Position numbers and translations under genes: made by a program. A stretch of 64,000 nt of DNA from Planctomycetia bacterium (GTDB taxonomy: Bacteria > Planctomycetota > Planctomycetia > Pirellulales > Thermoguttaceae): assembly GCA_030527205.1 (NCBI GenBank), contig JAUNBG010000014.1, positions 1-64,000 on the forward strand, written 5' to 3'. Each line of letters begins with the position of its first letter. Positions within the stretch are counted from its first letter, which is position 1. Below, piece after piece: positions 44,949-54,649 of the stretch. Under the pieces are notes generated by a model, which was not told the origin of the DNA, searched no databases, and was given only the letters and a program-made list of their open reading frames with translations.

Positions 44949-45964
44949 TATTGTTTTGTGAATGTTATAAAAATAGGCGTCGGTTGATTTTCTTCTTGGT
45001 AATTCAAAGAATAAATCGTTTTTCGAACCGGTTTGGGCTGAATATCCGGTTTGGTTTCCGAAATGGGATTCGGAGTAAAGCCAATAAAAACGAAAGCCAA
45101 AGTCAGATATCCAAGAATGATCCGAAAACGTCCCAATTTGACAAAGTCGTTGCAAGTTGGCGGATGTTCAATTCCAAAAAACATAACAAGAATCAACATG
45201 AGCGACCATTGCCATTGTCCAAAGAAAATAACCATTAATAAAATCAGTCCAAACAAGATCATTGACCAAAGTCCGGCGCGACGTTTTAAAAGAGCATAAA
45301 AAATGTGACCGCCGTCAAGTTGACCAATGGGGAAAAGATTTAAGGACGTTATAAATAAACCAGTCCAAGCGGCCATTGCGATCGGATGCAGCAGAAGATC
45401 GGTTTGCGGAATGGAACGATCAAAAAAAAGCATTGAAACCCAGCGAAACAGAAGCGGTTCTCCAAAAACCAACCCGCCTTCAATCGGCGTAATAACAGCG
45501 AGAGACGAAAGTCCAATTCCGATAAACATAAAAATCAAGGTTGGAATTAACCCGGCCAGGGGACCCGATATTCCAATATCAAACAGAGCTCTGAGATTCG
45601 GAATTTTCGAATCCATTTGAATAACCGCGCCCATTGTTCCAAAAGGGGGAAGCGGAACCGGAATGAAAAAGGGGAGCGTTGAAGGAACCTTATAACGTCG
45701 GGTTTGAATATAGTGTCCCAATTCATGAAATGTTAGAATGATCATTAAGGGGATTGAAAACCAGAGGCCGCTCCAAAATTGCCCGGAGTTTCCATACATA
45801 AGCGAACCGATCCAAGTTGTCGAAAGCCAGGTTAAAATATAAAAAATGAGCGGCTTTTGCCAATGATTATTGGTTTTGGGCGGCGATAGAAATTCCTGCT
45901 GTTTCGATTCGATATGTTCGAGAGTCCAAACTCCATTTTCATATTTCCATTGATAATGCGACAT
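44948..45964 (-). CDS. Site-2 protease family membrane metalloprotease
   Basis: 338 aa with six or so membrane helices. The zinc motif is TFHELGHYIQTRR with His80-Glu81-His84, and the third ligand motif is FPIGQLDGGH with Asp217. Between them sits the GISGPLAGLIPTLIF helix typical of the family. It cuts proteins within the membrane, usually to release signalling factors. It starts directly after the stop codon of a small membrane-protein gene, so the two are co-transcribed. The last dozen codons (NQPTPIFITFTKQ) resemble DNA at 16396-16435, and a half repeat element touches the stop, suggesting that the 3' end was reshaped by repeats. Confidence 0.88.
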   Translation of the reverse strand: MSHYQWKYENGVWTLEHIESKQQEFLSPPKTNNHWQKPLIFYILTWLSTTWIGSLMYGNSGQFWSGLWFSIPLMIILTFHELGHYIQTRRYKVPSTLPFFIPVPLPPFGTMGAVIQMDSKIPNLRALFDIGISGPLAGLIPTLIFMFIGIGLSSLAVITPIEGGLVFGEPLLFRWVSMLFFDRSIPQTDLLLHPIAMAAWTGLFITSLNLFPIGQLDGGHIFYALLKRRAGLWSMILFGLILLMVIFFGQWQWSLMLILVMFFGIEHPPTCNDFVKLGRFRIILGYLTLAFVFIGFTPNPISETKPDIQPKPVRKTIYSLNYQEENQPTPIFITFTKQ

Positions 45965-46198
45965 TTATTGATCCTCGACAATCGGAAGTTCATGCGGATT
46001 AACTTTATGAGGCGAGTATTTTGCTGCTTTTCGAGCGGCTTGTTTCCGAGTTTCGAATTCTTTCATTAGCGTTTTGGCCGCCTGGCAAGCGCAACGTCGG
46101 GTTTTGGCTTTTCCGTAGTTCTTTTCCAACAAGAGCGCTAAAAACATCAAGCAAAATCCAAGAAAAGCAATAATGATTGTTTGAAACAAAATCGTCAT
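45965..46198 (-). CDS. Small membrane protein co-transcribed with the site-2 protease
   Basis: 77 aa from the ATG at 46198, which has GGAAAAAA just before it; the frame extends to a TTG at 46333 but that start has little support. One N-terminal helix (TILFQTIIIAFLGFCLMFLALLLE) is followed by a basic region with a CAC pair (RRCACQAAKTLMKEFETRKQAARK). Its stop codon touches the ATG of the protease gene, so the pair is translationally coupled. I recognise no family. The CxC pair after the helix could bind metal or be modified. Confidence 0.6.
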   Translation of the reverse strand: MTILFQTIIIAFLGFCLMFLALLLEKNYGKAKTRRCACQAAKTLMKEFETRKQAARKAAKYSPHKVNPHELPIVEDQ

Positions 46199-46375
46199 TT
46201 TTTTCCAATCCCATATTTTAGAAACTTGCGATAAATATTCAGGCGTTGAAAGCCGATTCTTTTTGGTTGAAAAACGTTGATGAATGGGCGCTAATCCGTT
46301 TGGGAGCGACTCGTTTTCTTTTGAACAAAACAAAATCGGTCAAATTGCTGAAATTTTGCTGTCAATTCAATTTGA

Positions 46376-46482
46376 GGAAGTTCTAAAAACCCGGATTTTT
46401 CAACAAACGCATTTCGGCTAAAGTCGTTAAAACAAGTTTTGGCGGACGGGACATTCTCGCTTCTAAGGGGGTTAGAACTTCC
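46376..46482 (+). repeat. Full-length GGAAGTTCT...AGAACTTCC element (107 bp)
   Basis: Left arm GGAAGTTCTAAAAACCCGG, right arm GGGGGTTAGAACTTCC. Interior: TTTTTCAACAAACGCATTTC, then AAAGTCGTTAAAACAAGTTT, then GGCGGACGGGACATTCTCGC. It lies between the small membrane gene and ribBA. Confidence 0.85.
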
Positions 46483-46650
46483 TTTTGGTTGAAATCCTTT
46501 GATTTTTTAATAACTTGACAACATTCAGCCGGGATTAAGCGGGCAAAGTCATCAAGTTAAATCGATAAGGTTCAAACTTTGTCGTTTTGAAAGGGGGGCC
46601 ATTCGACAGAGTTTACAATCTTTGTTCGGAAAGAATAGGATTTTTTTCGA

Positions 46651-47856
46651 TCAGGGAAGTTTATGACCCATTTTATCGCGTTTCGTTTCAAGATAATGTC
46701 GATTATATTCATTAATTTCGCAAACAATGGGAACCTGAGCAACAACTTCAAGATCGAAACCGCCATAAATGAATGCGTCCGTTTTTTTGGAATTATTGGT
46801 CATTAAACGAATTTTATGAAGATCCAAATCCTTTAAAATTTGAATTCCGACTCCGTAATCTCGCAGGTCAACTCCGTGACCGAGCGCCAAGTTGGCTTCG
46901 ACTGTATCCAGACCATTATCTTGAAGCGCATAAGCTTTGATTTTTTCTGCCAGACCAATGCCGCGTCCTTCTTGCGGAAGATAAACGAGAACGCCTTGTC
47001 CTTCTTTTTGAATCATATCGAGCGCCAAATGAAGTTGATCGCCGCAATCGCAACGCAAAGAACCGATCAGGTCCCCTGTAAAACAGGACGAATGCAATCG
47101 AACCAAAGGGGCTTCGACGGAAGTTGGATCGCCATAAACAATCGCAATCGGGCAACCGTCTTCATATTTAATTGAATAAGCATAAATTCGACCGAGTCCA
47201 TATTTCGTTGGCAGATCGGCTTCCGCAATTCGATCAACAATTTTTTCGCGAATGCGTCGATATTTAATCAAATCGGCGACCGTAATGATTTTCAGGTCAA
47301 ATTGTTCGGCCATAGCAATCAGCGTTTCTGTATTGGCGCGATTTCCTGTGTCGTCAAGGATTTCGCAGAGAACGCCAGCAGGTTCAAGCCCTGCCAATCG
47401 AACGAGATCAATCGACGCTTCCGTATGGCCTGCTCGACGCAAGACGCCTCCTTCTTTGGCCTCAAGCGGAAAAAGATGCCCAGGGCGAACGAAATCGGAC
47501 ATTTTGCTTTTGGGATCGGCAATAGCTCGAATTGTTGTCGATTTTTCCTGAGCCGTTATTCCTGTTCGACAGGAAATATGATCAACAGGAACAGTAAACG
47601 CTGTTTGAAGCGGCGCTGTATTGTCTTTGACCATTTGAGACAAATTAAGACGACGGCAAGTTTCTGGAAGAAGCGGCATACAAACCTGACCTCGACCATT
47701 TTTTAGCATAAAATTGACTTTTTCCGGAGTCGCAAATTGAGCCGCGCAAATAAAATCGCCCTCATTTTCGCGATCTTCGTCATCCATTACAATAATGATA
47801 TTTCCCTGTTTAATCGATTCAACCGCTTCTTCGATTGTCGAAAGTCGACTTGCCAT
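46651..47856 (-). CDS. ribBA: Bifunctional DHBP synthase / GTP cyclohydrolase II
   Basis: 401 aa with both halves of RibBA. Residues 1-200 are 3,4-dihydroxy-2-butanone-4-phosphate synthase (IIVMDDEDRENEGDFICAAQ, CRTGITAQEKSTTIRA, RPGHLFPL, RRAGHTEASIDL). Residues 205-401 are GTP cyclohydrolase II with zinc ligands in CFTGDLIGSLRCDCGDQL, then LVYLPQEGRGIGLAEKI and GVDLRDYGVGIQIL. It makes both starting precursors of riboflavin in the cytoplasm. An AGGAGAAG site lies just before the ATG. No FMN riboswitch fold was seen upstream; the region holds a full repeat element at 47986-48092 instead. Confidence 0.97.
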   Translation of the reverse strand: MASRLSTIEEAVESIKQGNIIIVMDDEDRENEGDFICAAQFATPEKVNFMLKNGRGQVCMPLLPETCRRLNLSQMVKDNTAPLQTAFTVPVDHISCRTGITAQEKSTTIRAIADPKSKMSDFVRPGHLFPLEAKEGGVLRRAGHTEASIDLVRLAGLEPAGVLCEILDDTGNRANTETLIAMAEQFDLKIITVADLIKYRRIREKIVDRIAEADLPTKYGLGRIYAYSIKYEDGCPIAIVYGDPTSVEAPLVRLHSSCFTGDLIGSLRCDCGDQLHLALDMIQKEGQGVLVYLPQEGRGIGLAEKIKAYALQDNGLDTVEANLALGHGVDLRDYGVGIQILKDLDLHKIRLMTNNSKKTDAFIYGGFDLEVVAQVPIVCEINEYNRHYLETKRDKMGHKLP

Positions 47857-47985
47857 TTGCTTCTCCTGTTGACTTTTTCAGCAACTAGATTTCTAAATTG
47901 TCCCGAATAAAGTTTCTGTTTTGACAACTTTAATTCAAAAGGAATTCGGCGACAATATCATTTTCTATCTAGAAAATAATATAAC

Positions 47986-48092
47986 GGAGTTCTAAAAATC
48001 AGCTTTTTCAATAAACGCATTTCGAATAAAGTCGTTAAAACCTGTTATTGCAGACAAAACGTCCGCGCTCCCAAGGGGTTTTTAAAACTTCC
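47986..48092 (+). repeat. Full-length GGAAGTTCT...AGAACTTCC element (107 bp)
   Basis: Left arm CGGAGTTCTAAAAATCAG, right arm GGGGTTTTTAAAACTTCC. Interior: TTTTTCAATAAACGCATTTC, AAAGTCGTTAAAACCTG and GCAGACAAAACGTCCGCGC. It is very like the copy at 46376. Confidence 0.85.
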
Positions 48093-48425
48093 TATTCTAT
48101 TATAGTCAAGAAACGAATTTGGATAAGGGGCATTCGTTGCTTCAAATTTTTGTTGTTTAATAATGATTGTTTTTCGTTTGAAAAAACGAGTCCGATTCTA
48201 TTCGTAATCTTTTTGGGATTTTGTTTGATTAATAAATGATAAACTGTTATGCAAAACAATAAAACTTTATTTGTAACAACAGTGTTCGATGACAATTTTG
48301 AGAACGGATTTGGTTAAAAATGAGCCTTGAAAGTTTTCGTCTGTTAAAATATTGCTATTTCAAAAACTTTCTGGAGTCCATTCAAATCATAACGATTTAT
48401 GAAATCAATGAGCAAGAGAATAAAA

Positions 48426-48533
48426 GAAAGTTCTAAAAAACCGGATTTTGCAATAACCCCAATTCGGTAAACGTCTTTAAACGAGTTCTTGCGGACGAGA
48501 TGCCCGCGCTCCGAAGGGGTTTTTAGAACTTCC
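48426..48533 (+). repeat. Full-length GGAAGTTCT...AGAACTTCC element (108 bp)
   Basis: Left arm GAAAGTTCTAAAAAACCGG, right arm GGGGTTTTTAGAACTTCC. The core is TTGCGGACGAGATGCCCGCG. It lies 64 bp past the stop codon of the dipeptidase gene (48597), so transcripts from that gene enter it. Confidence 0.87.
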
Positions 48534-48596
48534 TTAAAAACAGTCCGGCGAAATCGAACAGTTTTTAAGGGGGAAAATCAATAATTTAAACAAGAG

Positions 48597-49979
48597 TTAA
48601 GAAAGTTGAAGTTTTCCGATTTCTTCAATCAGCGCGGCGCTTGTCTGTATTCCGCGACGAAAAGATTCGAGGGCAAATTTTTCATTTGGCGAATGGATTG
48701 CGTCGTCATCAAAACCAAATCCGATAAGCAAAACTTCGCTCTTAAGTTTATCTTTGAGTTCGGCAACGATCGGAATGGAACCGCCATCCCGAGTAAAAAC
48801 GATTTTATGTTGGAAGATTTTTTCCAACGATTTTGCCGCTGCCGTTACATATTGACTATCGAGCGGAACAACCATTCCCGGCGCTCCATGATTGTATTCC
48901 AATTTCATTTGAATGCCAGGCGGAAGACGTTTTTCAATAAATTCTCGCACATTTTTCGTGATTTTTTCCGGAGTTTGATTGGGAACCAGTCGAAATGTAA
49001 ATTTAGCGGAAGCCCAGGCAGGAATAATGGTTTTGCTGCCATTGCCTTGATAACCGCTCGTTAAACCGTTAATATCGAAGGACGGGCGTCCGCAACGCCG
49101 TTCGATTGGAGTATATTCCGGTTCGCCAAAATTGTCTTTTAACCCAACAGCGGCTAAAAATTCTTTCTCATCGACATCAAGATTGGCGAATGCTTTATGC
49201 TCAAGATCGGTTATGTCGATGATATCGTCATAAAATTCGGGAATTTGAATTTTCCCATTTTCGTCAATAATTGCCGCAATTATTTTTGATAAGGCGATCG
49301 CCGGGTTATAAACCGATCCGCCAAAAAGCCCCGAATGCAGATCGCGGTTTGGACCGATCAACGTTAATTCAAAACCGGCCAAACCGCGAAGTCCATAAGT
49401 TATCGTCGGCTTTTCAAAGGAAATCATTGTATTATCGCTGACAATAATGACATCAGCCGCCAAAAGCTGACGATTTTCTTCTTTCAGCAAAAATTGAGCT
49501 AAGGATTTGCTTCCGACTTCTTCTTCGCCTTCAAGGATATATTTGATTTGAACAGGAAGCGGCGTTTGAGTTTCAATAAAAGATTTGACGCTGAAAAGAT
49601 GAGTCAAAAGTTGTCCTTTATCGTCGTCCGCTCCGCGACAATAAACATTCCCGTTTCGAATCGTTGGTTCAAACGGGGGCGAAATCCATTCATGAATCGG
49701 ATCAACCGGTTGAACATCGAAATGCCCATAAAATAAAATGGTTGGGGCTCCCTCAATTTTAGGAGATTCGCCATAAACCAACGGATGATGATCGGTCGAA
49801 ATAACTCTCGATTCAAAATGAAGCTCATTGCGAATATAATCAGCAAGCCAGTTTGCCATTTTTTTGACGTCGTCTTTATGCTCCGGTTGCGCGCTGACGC
49901 TCGGAATTCTTAGAGCCTCAAACCATTTTTCCCGATATTGTTTTTCATTTGCGTTGATATAATTCGAAATTTGTTCCAT
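48597..49979 (-). CDS. M20-family dipeptidase
   Basis: 460 aa. Metal-binding blocks are in order: ILFYGHFDVQPVDPIHEW (first His and Asp), YCRGADDDKGQLLTHLF (bridging Asp), KYILEGEEEVGSKSL (catalytic Glu pair) and RDGGSIPIV. The dimerisation lid domain lies between about 200 and 320 (AGFELTLIGPNRDLHSGLFGG). The best match by pattern is the CNDP/non-specific dipeptidase group, which cuts dipeptides in the cytoplasm with two Zn or Mn ions. It has no signal peptide. It is a single gene between repeat-rich gaps. A deacylase of the ArgE/DapE type is possible but less likely, given its length. Confidence 0.9.
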   Translation of the reverse strand: MEQISNYINANEKQYREKWFEALRIPSVSAQPEHKDDVKKMANWLADYIRNELHFESRVISTDHHPLVYGESPKIEGAPTILFYGHFDVQPVDPIHEWISPPFEPTIRNGNVYCRGADDDKGQLLTHLFSVKSFIETQTPLPVQIKYILEGEEEVGSKSLAQFLLKEENRQLLAADVIIVSDNTMISFEKPTITYGLRGLAGFELTLIGPNRDLHSGLFGGSVYNPAIALSKIIAAIIDENGKIQIPEFYDDIIDITDLEHKAFANLDVDEKEFLAAVGLKDNFGEPEYTPIERRCGRPSFDINGLTSGYQGNGSKTIIPAWASAKFTFRLVPNQTPEKITKNVREFIEKRLPPGIQMKLEYNHGAPGMVVPLDSQYVTAAAKSLEKIFQHKIVFTRDGGSIPIVAELKDKLKSEVLLIGFGFDDDAIHSPNEKFALESFRRGIQTSAALIEEIGKLQLS

Positions 49980-50317
49980 TTTTTGATCCCTTATGAGTTA
50001 ATCTTTATTCAAAAGTATGCTGAATTGAAACGCTCTGAAATGAACGAATAAAAAAAGCAAATCAGAGCGAATTGAGTCATTATTATTCGCGCATTCCGGT
50101 TTCGATGGTTCTATTTTATGATTTTATGTCCCTCGCCATTTTATACAAAAAAGGTTATAAATAAAATCGAGTCATAAAAAACGATTCATTTTGAGCTGTC
50201 GTTTAATTAAATTGCGATTTTTGGGGGGGACGGATATCAAAGCTGTTCTGGAAACAGGTTTCGCCTTTCGTAATCCGTCTGACGTTGCCGGGCTAAGAAT
50301 TTAACGATTAAGGACTT
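49980..50317. other. Gap between aroA and the dipeptidase, one repeat
   Basis: 338 bp. It holds the inverted CAAGCCCGGCAAC-family copy at 50228-50300. No gene is visible. Confidence 0.55.
50228..50300 (-). repeat. CAAGCCCGGCAAC-family repeat (inverted)
   Basis: GAAACAGGTTTCGCCTTTCG, then TAATCCGTCTGACGTTGCCG and GGCTAAG. It is almost the same as 54662-54712 (GAACAGGTTTCGCCTTCAG, TAATCCGTCAGCGTTG). Confidence 0.7.
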
Positions 50318-51637
50318 TCAATTGGGTTGATTATTTTGCAATTTATTCAAATCATCGAAAAATTGCGGATAAGTTTTTTTTGAACATTCAGGGTTCTTGA
50401 TAAAAATGTTTGGAAGAGCGAGTCCGGCCAACGCAAAACTCATTGCCATTCGATGATCGTCATAAGTCTCTATTATGATTTTTTGCGATTGTTGTCGATT
50501 TGCGTTGGGCCAAATTGTTAAACCGTCCTCATATTCCTCAACGCGGGTTCCTAACTTTTTTAATTCATGAACAACAGCAGCAATTCGATCTGTTTCTTTA
50601 TGTCGAATATGAGCGACATTTCGAATGCGCGTTGGCGATTCGGCGAAAAGAGCAACAACGGAAAGAGTTTGAACTGTATCGCTGATATCGTTCATATCGA
50701 CATCAATTCCAACAAGCGGTTTGAGCTTTCCATTGAGACGCGGACGTTCAACTGTTATTTCGTTTTCGTTATCATAAACCAAACAGCCCATTGCCGCAAG
50801 ACAATCGACAAATTGAACATCTCCTTGAAGACTTTGACGCGAAAGATGTCGGACCGTTATTTTTCCGCCAACAATGGCCGGAACAGCAAAAAAATAGCTG
50901 GCAGCAGAAGCGTCAGGCTCAATGCGATAATGAATCGGTTGATATTGATTTCTTCCGTTAAGTTTAAAATGTCGGAGAGACGCGTCTGTTTCAACGTTGA
51001 CGCCAAATGATTTCATTATCGCCAACGTCATTTTGATATAAGGATGAGAAACGAGCTCATTTTGAACCGTCAATTCCATTTCAACGTTGTTCATTCCCCC
51101 CGTCAACAAAAGGGCGCTTAAAAACTGACTCGAAACGTTTCCGGCAATGGACGCTTTTCCTTTCAAGCCTTGTTTTCCCTGAATGATAATCGGAAGACAA
51201 TCGTTGTTATGTTCCGAAGAAATGCTGCCGCCAAGATGTCGAATCGCTTGAAGAAGATCGCCCAAAGGACGTTCATGCATTCGAGGTTTTCCAAACAGTC
51301 GATAAGTTCCTTGAGAACAGGCAAGCGCGGCCGTTAAAAATCTTGCCGTTGTTCCGCTGTTTCCAACATAAATTTCCGCGTTTTGATTTGGAAAACAACC
51401 GCCTTTTCCGTCAATTTCAACAGAATGAGTCAATGGATTATGTAAAACGTCAACTCCAAGAGTTTTTAATGCCTCAATCATGATTTGCGTATCTTCAGAA
51501 TCGAGAACGCCTGTTAAACTGTTTTTTCCCTGACTTAATGCGGCAATCATCAACGCCCGGTTCGTTATGCTCTTTGAACCGGGAACCTCGACGATTGCTT
51601 CAACGTCTGAAATTGGAAATATTTCAATGAGGTTCAT
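50318..51637 (-). CDS. aroA: 5-enolpyruvylshikimate-3-phosphate synthase
   Basis: 439 aa. It joins phosphoenolpyruvate to shikimate-3-phosphate in aromatic amino acid synthesis. Substrate-binding motifs are complete: VPGSKSITNRALMIAAL near residue 18, YVGNSGTTARFLTAAL near 90, RPLGDLLQAIRHLGG, KGKASIAGNVSSQFLSALLL, and HIRHKETDRIAAV near 345, with TYDDHRMAMSFALAGL near the C-terminus. It is a stand-alone cytoplasmic enzyme. The glycine at the PEP pocket (NSGTTARF) is the common form. A TTAGGAAA site precedes the ATG. No other shikimate gene is next to it. Confidence 0.97.
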   Translation of the reverse strand: MNLIEIFPISDVEAIVEVPGSKSITNRALMIAALSQGKNSLTGVLDSEDTQIMIEALKTLGVDVLHNPLTHSVEIDGKGGCFPNQNAEIYVGNSGTTARFLTAALACSQGTYRLFGKPRMHERPLGDLLQAIRHLGGSISSEHNNDCLPIIIQGKQGLKGKASIAGNVSSQFLSALLLTGGMNNVEMELTVQNELVSHPYIKMTLAIMKSFGVNVETDASLRHFKLNGRNQYQPIHYRIEPDASAASYFFAVPAIVGGKITVRHLSRQSLQGDVQFVDCLAAMGCLVYDNENEITVERPRLNGKLKPLVGIDVDMNDISDTVQTLSVVALFAESPTRIRNVAHIRHKETDRIAAVVHELKKLGTRVEEYEDGLTIWPNANRQQSQKIIIETYDDHRMAMSFALAGLALPNIFIKNPECSKKTYPQFFDDLNKLQNNQPN

Positions 51638-51818
51638 TTTTCCTAAGCTCGAATCATAAGATTATTGTTAGATTTTATTGACTAAAAGTTGCTCTTAAGA
51701 AACCTGTTCGAAACCTTGAATTATGTTTGAAAACTCAACAATGACGGACAGATTTTGGAAACCGAAGTTGACGAACAGGTCAACAACGGTTTCATTTTGA
51801 GCTTTAAAGTCGACGGAC

Positions 51819-53330
51819 TCAAATCTTGTTGATTTCCGGGACAATAAAGTCGTCGCGGTATTCTCGAGATTCAAGTTTTGTTGCCTCTGAATTGTCAACA
51901 AAAGTTTCCGTTTGAGGATCAAATTGTAAAGCGACGCCCATTGAAAGCGGCGTTTTTTCGAGATCGACGCCGTTGTCTTTCAAATGTTGAAGCGTTCGGT
52001 TTAACGTATCGAGATTGTCGTCGTTTCCTGGAATATCGGCAACAATTTTCTTGGCTTCTTCTGGCGAAACTTTATTATTTTCGCCGAGATAATAAGAAAT
52101 GTTTCCAAGATGACTTAATCCGGCAGAAAGATGACCGCAGCGAGCGTCGGCATTAAGCATTTCCGGTTTATGGTCAAGAATAGCCGTTACAAAATTGTCA
52201 AAATGTAACGAATCGCTTCCGCCGCTAAAATCTTTGATCGGCTTTCCGTCCAAATCGAAAACTTTCGTCAATCCGTAATTGACCTGAACCATATAACCTT
52301 CCGAACCGTAAGCGACGACGCCAATCATTGTCCCGCGATAATCTTTTGTCTCCAAACCGCGCGTTTCAAAAACAAGGGTTTTGCCGTCCGCATAATTATA
52401 AATGGAGACTTCTGTGTTCGCCGTATCGCCTGCATCGACATAATTGTCGTCTTTGCGTTCCGCTTGATAACCAAGGCGTCCGCCATAAGAAATAATGTTT
52501 GTCGGGAATTCTGAAACTCCGAGCAAAGTTCTCGCAATATCCGTTTGATGCGGCCCCTGATTTCCAAGATCGCCGTTTCCATAAAGCCTCTGCCAATGCC
52601 AATCATAATGGAAATTTGGTCGGGTTACCGGATCAACAATTGGAGCAGGCCCGCTCCAAAGATTATAATCAATGCCTTGCGGAACAGGATATTGACCTAA
52701 AGAACCAATCGATTTGCGTCGCTTATAACAAAGTCCGCGCGTCAACTTGATTTCGCCGATTCCCCCTTCTTTTGCGAATTGAAACGCCTCAATATTGGCA
52801 GGATTGGAACGACATTGCGATCCAACCTGACAAATGCAATCATATTTTTTGGCCGCAGCAATGAGCGCTTTTCCTTCATGAATATTATGACAAATCGGCT
52901 TCTCAATATAGGCATGTTTTCCGGCCTGCATTGCCCAAACGCCGCAAAGCGCATGCCAATGATTGGTCGTTGCGCAAGAAACGATATTTAAATTGGAATC
53001 GTCGAGAGCTTCCCGCATATCGCTGATCGCCTTGGGACGAATTCCATTCTGTTTTTCGGCGACTTTATCAACAAGAGCTTCAGCGCGAGCAATGTCTGGA
53101 TCGCAAAGATAAAGAATTTGTGTTTTCGGATGTTTCAAGAATTCTGGCATATGACTTCCGGCTCCGCGTCCGCCGCAACCGACAACCATAACGTTAAGAA
53201 TATCGTTTGGGCCAGCTTTGGTTTCTTGCGCAAAAACTCGACTGGTCGAAGTCATGATTTCGCTTCCCGCTGCTGCGGTTATGGCGATCAAGGAATCTTC
53301 CAAAAAGCGTCTTCGAGAAATATTATTCAT
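51819..53330 (-). CDS. Tat-exported Gfo/Idh/MocA oxidoreductase
   Basis: 503 aa from the ATG at 53330, which has AAGGGAG 8 nt upstream; an earlier in-frame ATG at 53390 is not supported. A twin-arginine signal (NNISRRRFLEDSLIAITAAA) is followed by a Rossmann domain (LNVMVVGCGGRGAGSHMPEF, DPDIARAEALVDKV) and the family motif AGKHAYIEKPICHNIHEGKALI. Further on come PHQTDIARTLLGV and FDNFVTAILDHKPEMLNADA. Exported planctomycete members with bound NAD(H) act on sugars or glycosides, but the substrate is not predictable. A second Gfo/Idh gene lies 220 bp upstream on the same strand. Confidence 0.92.
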   Translation of the reverse strand: MNNISRRRFLEDSLIAITAAAGSEIMTSTSRVFAQETKAGPNDILNVMVVGCGGRGAGSHMPEFLKHPKTQILYLCDPDIARAEALVDKVAEKQNGIRPKAISDMREALDDSNLNIVSCATTNHWHALCGVWAMQAGKHAYIEKPICHNIHEGKALIAAAKKYDCICQVGSQCRSNPANIEAFQFAKEGGIGEIKLTRGLCYKRRKSIGSLGQYPVPQGIDYNLWSGPAPIVDPVTRPNFHYDWHWQRLYGNGDLGNQGPHQTDIARTLLGVSEFPTNIISYGGRLGYQAERKDDNYVDAGDTANTEVSIYNYADGKTLVFETRGLETKDYRGTMIGVVAYGSEGYMVQVNYGLTKVFDLDGKPIKDFSGGSDSLHFDNFVTAILDHKPEMLNADARCGHLSAGLSHLGNISYYLGENNKVSPEEAKKIVADIPGNDDNLDTLNRTLQHLKDNGVDLEKTPLSMGVALQFDPQTETFVDNSEATKLESREYRDDFIVPEINKI

Positions 53331-53553
53331 AAAGTTTGCTCCCTTTATAATGTTGTGATCGATTGAAATAGGCCGTTTTCGCTCTTTCAAGATTCAATTT
53401 GGCGAAACTCGTTAGCCCATTGCTAAAAGAGCAATCGCAAACAAAAGCAGGTTTTTCAACGGGATAATTCAATCGGATTAAGGATAAAATGAATTGGAAA
53501 TCCGTTTCATAATAAAACGATCTCCAGTTAAAGTATAAAAATGACATTTTGTT

Positions 53554-54579
53554 TTAAATTTCAATGCATTTTCGAGCGTTAATCGCTTCGATTTCTTTAT
53601 AACAGAGATTTAATGCGTCGCGGGCCAGAACGCCATCAAGAAGCGGCGAAGTTTGATTGGCTTTAAAGGAATTGGTTGCTTCGGTTAATTCGTTGACAAA
53701 AGCGGAAATGTCATCGCCAGCAGGAAATTCCGGTTTTTCAACAGAACCGTCTTCATTCAAAACAGTAACGGGAGTTCCTGTAAAGGATTCACAGAATATT
53801 GTTGCTTTTTCAAAATGAACTTCGTAACCATGAGTAAACGGTCGCCCTTGTTGCATAATGCAGCCGCTTGTTGCTGTTACAACAAGACTGGGGTCTTCAT
53901 AAAGGAATTGCGAATTAAAATATTCCGGAACGCCGTCGCGGCAACGACCGACTCCTTGAACCGCTTTGGGCATACCAAAGAGATAACGAATAAAATGCGC
54001 GTCATGAACATGAAGATCGAGCATTGGACCGCCTGACGTTTCCATATTATAGAAATTTTGCAGCCAAACAGGATCGGAAATGACTCGAACAAAATTCCCG
54101 CCAAGCAATTTTCCATATTTCCCCGAATTATTGGCCTCAACAACGAAATGATGAGAGTCAAAGAAGGGCAAAACATGGCCGATCATTAACAGTTTGTTAT
54201 TCTTTTGAGCGGCGTCAACCATATTGATTCCGTCTTGCGGTTTCAAGGAAATCGGTTTTTCGCAGAAGACTTTTTTTCCTGCATTTAACGCGGCAATTGT
54301 CGCTTCGGCATGAGAATTGGGCGGAAGGCAAACATCAACAACGTCGACCTCGGGATTAGCAAGCATATCGTTCAGGTCTGTATAGGTTGCGATTCCGGAA
54401 AGATCCATTTGAGTTCCAGCCGGACCAAAGTTGCCCTTGATTTTAGTCCAATCTCCCTTTAATCGTTCCGGGCTCCATTTCTCGCAAAGGGCAACAACTT
54501 TGACTCCTTCTATTCGTTGATAGGCGAGATAATGAATCATTCCCATAAAACCGATTCCGGTAATTCCAATTTTCAACAT
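53554..54579 (-). CDS. Gfo/Idh/MocA-family oxidoreductase (cytoplasmic)
   Basis: 341 aa, no signal peptide. The NAD(P)-binding start is LKIGITGIGFMGMIHYLAYQ, and the family lysine-proline motif is ALNAGKKVFCEKPISLKPQDG near residue 100. GGPMLDLHVHDAHFIRYLFG near 190 carries the conserved Asp and His of the active site. It is expected to oxidise or epimerise a sugar, inositol or sugar acid in the cytoplasm. An AGGGAG site precedes the ATG. It is in line with the Tat-exported relative downstream, suggesting a shared pathway with one step outside and one inside, but the two belong to different subfamilies. Confidence 0.92.
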   Translation of the reverse strand: MLKIGITGIGFMGMIHYLAYQRIEGVKVVALCEKWSPERLKGDWTKIKGNFGPAGTQMDLSGIATYTDLNDMLANPEVDVVDVCLPPNSHAEATIAALNAGKKVFCEKPISLKPQDGINMVDAAQKNNKLLMIGHVLPFFDSHHFVVEANNSGKYGKLLGGNFVRVISDPVWLQNFYNMETSGGPMLDLHVHDAHFIRYLFGMPKAVQGVGRCRDGVPEYFNSQFLYEDPSLVVTATSGCIMQQGRPFTHGYEVHFEKATIFCESFTGTPVTVLNEDGSVEKPEFPAGDDISAFVNELTEATNSFKANQTSPLLDGVLARDALNLCYKEIEAINARKCIEI

Positions 54580-54649
54580 TGTCTGCTCCCTGATAAAAAG
54601 TTTAATAATGCCTGTTACTTGTCAATATTATTTCGATGATTTGAGCAAC

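Noticed and set aside
47857-47985. FMN riboswitch upstream of ribBA
   Set aside because: The conserved AGGGUGAAAUUCCC-type core is absent and the space is short and AT-rich.
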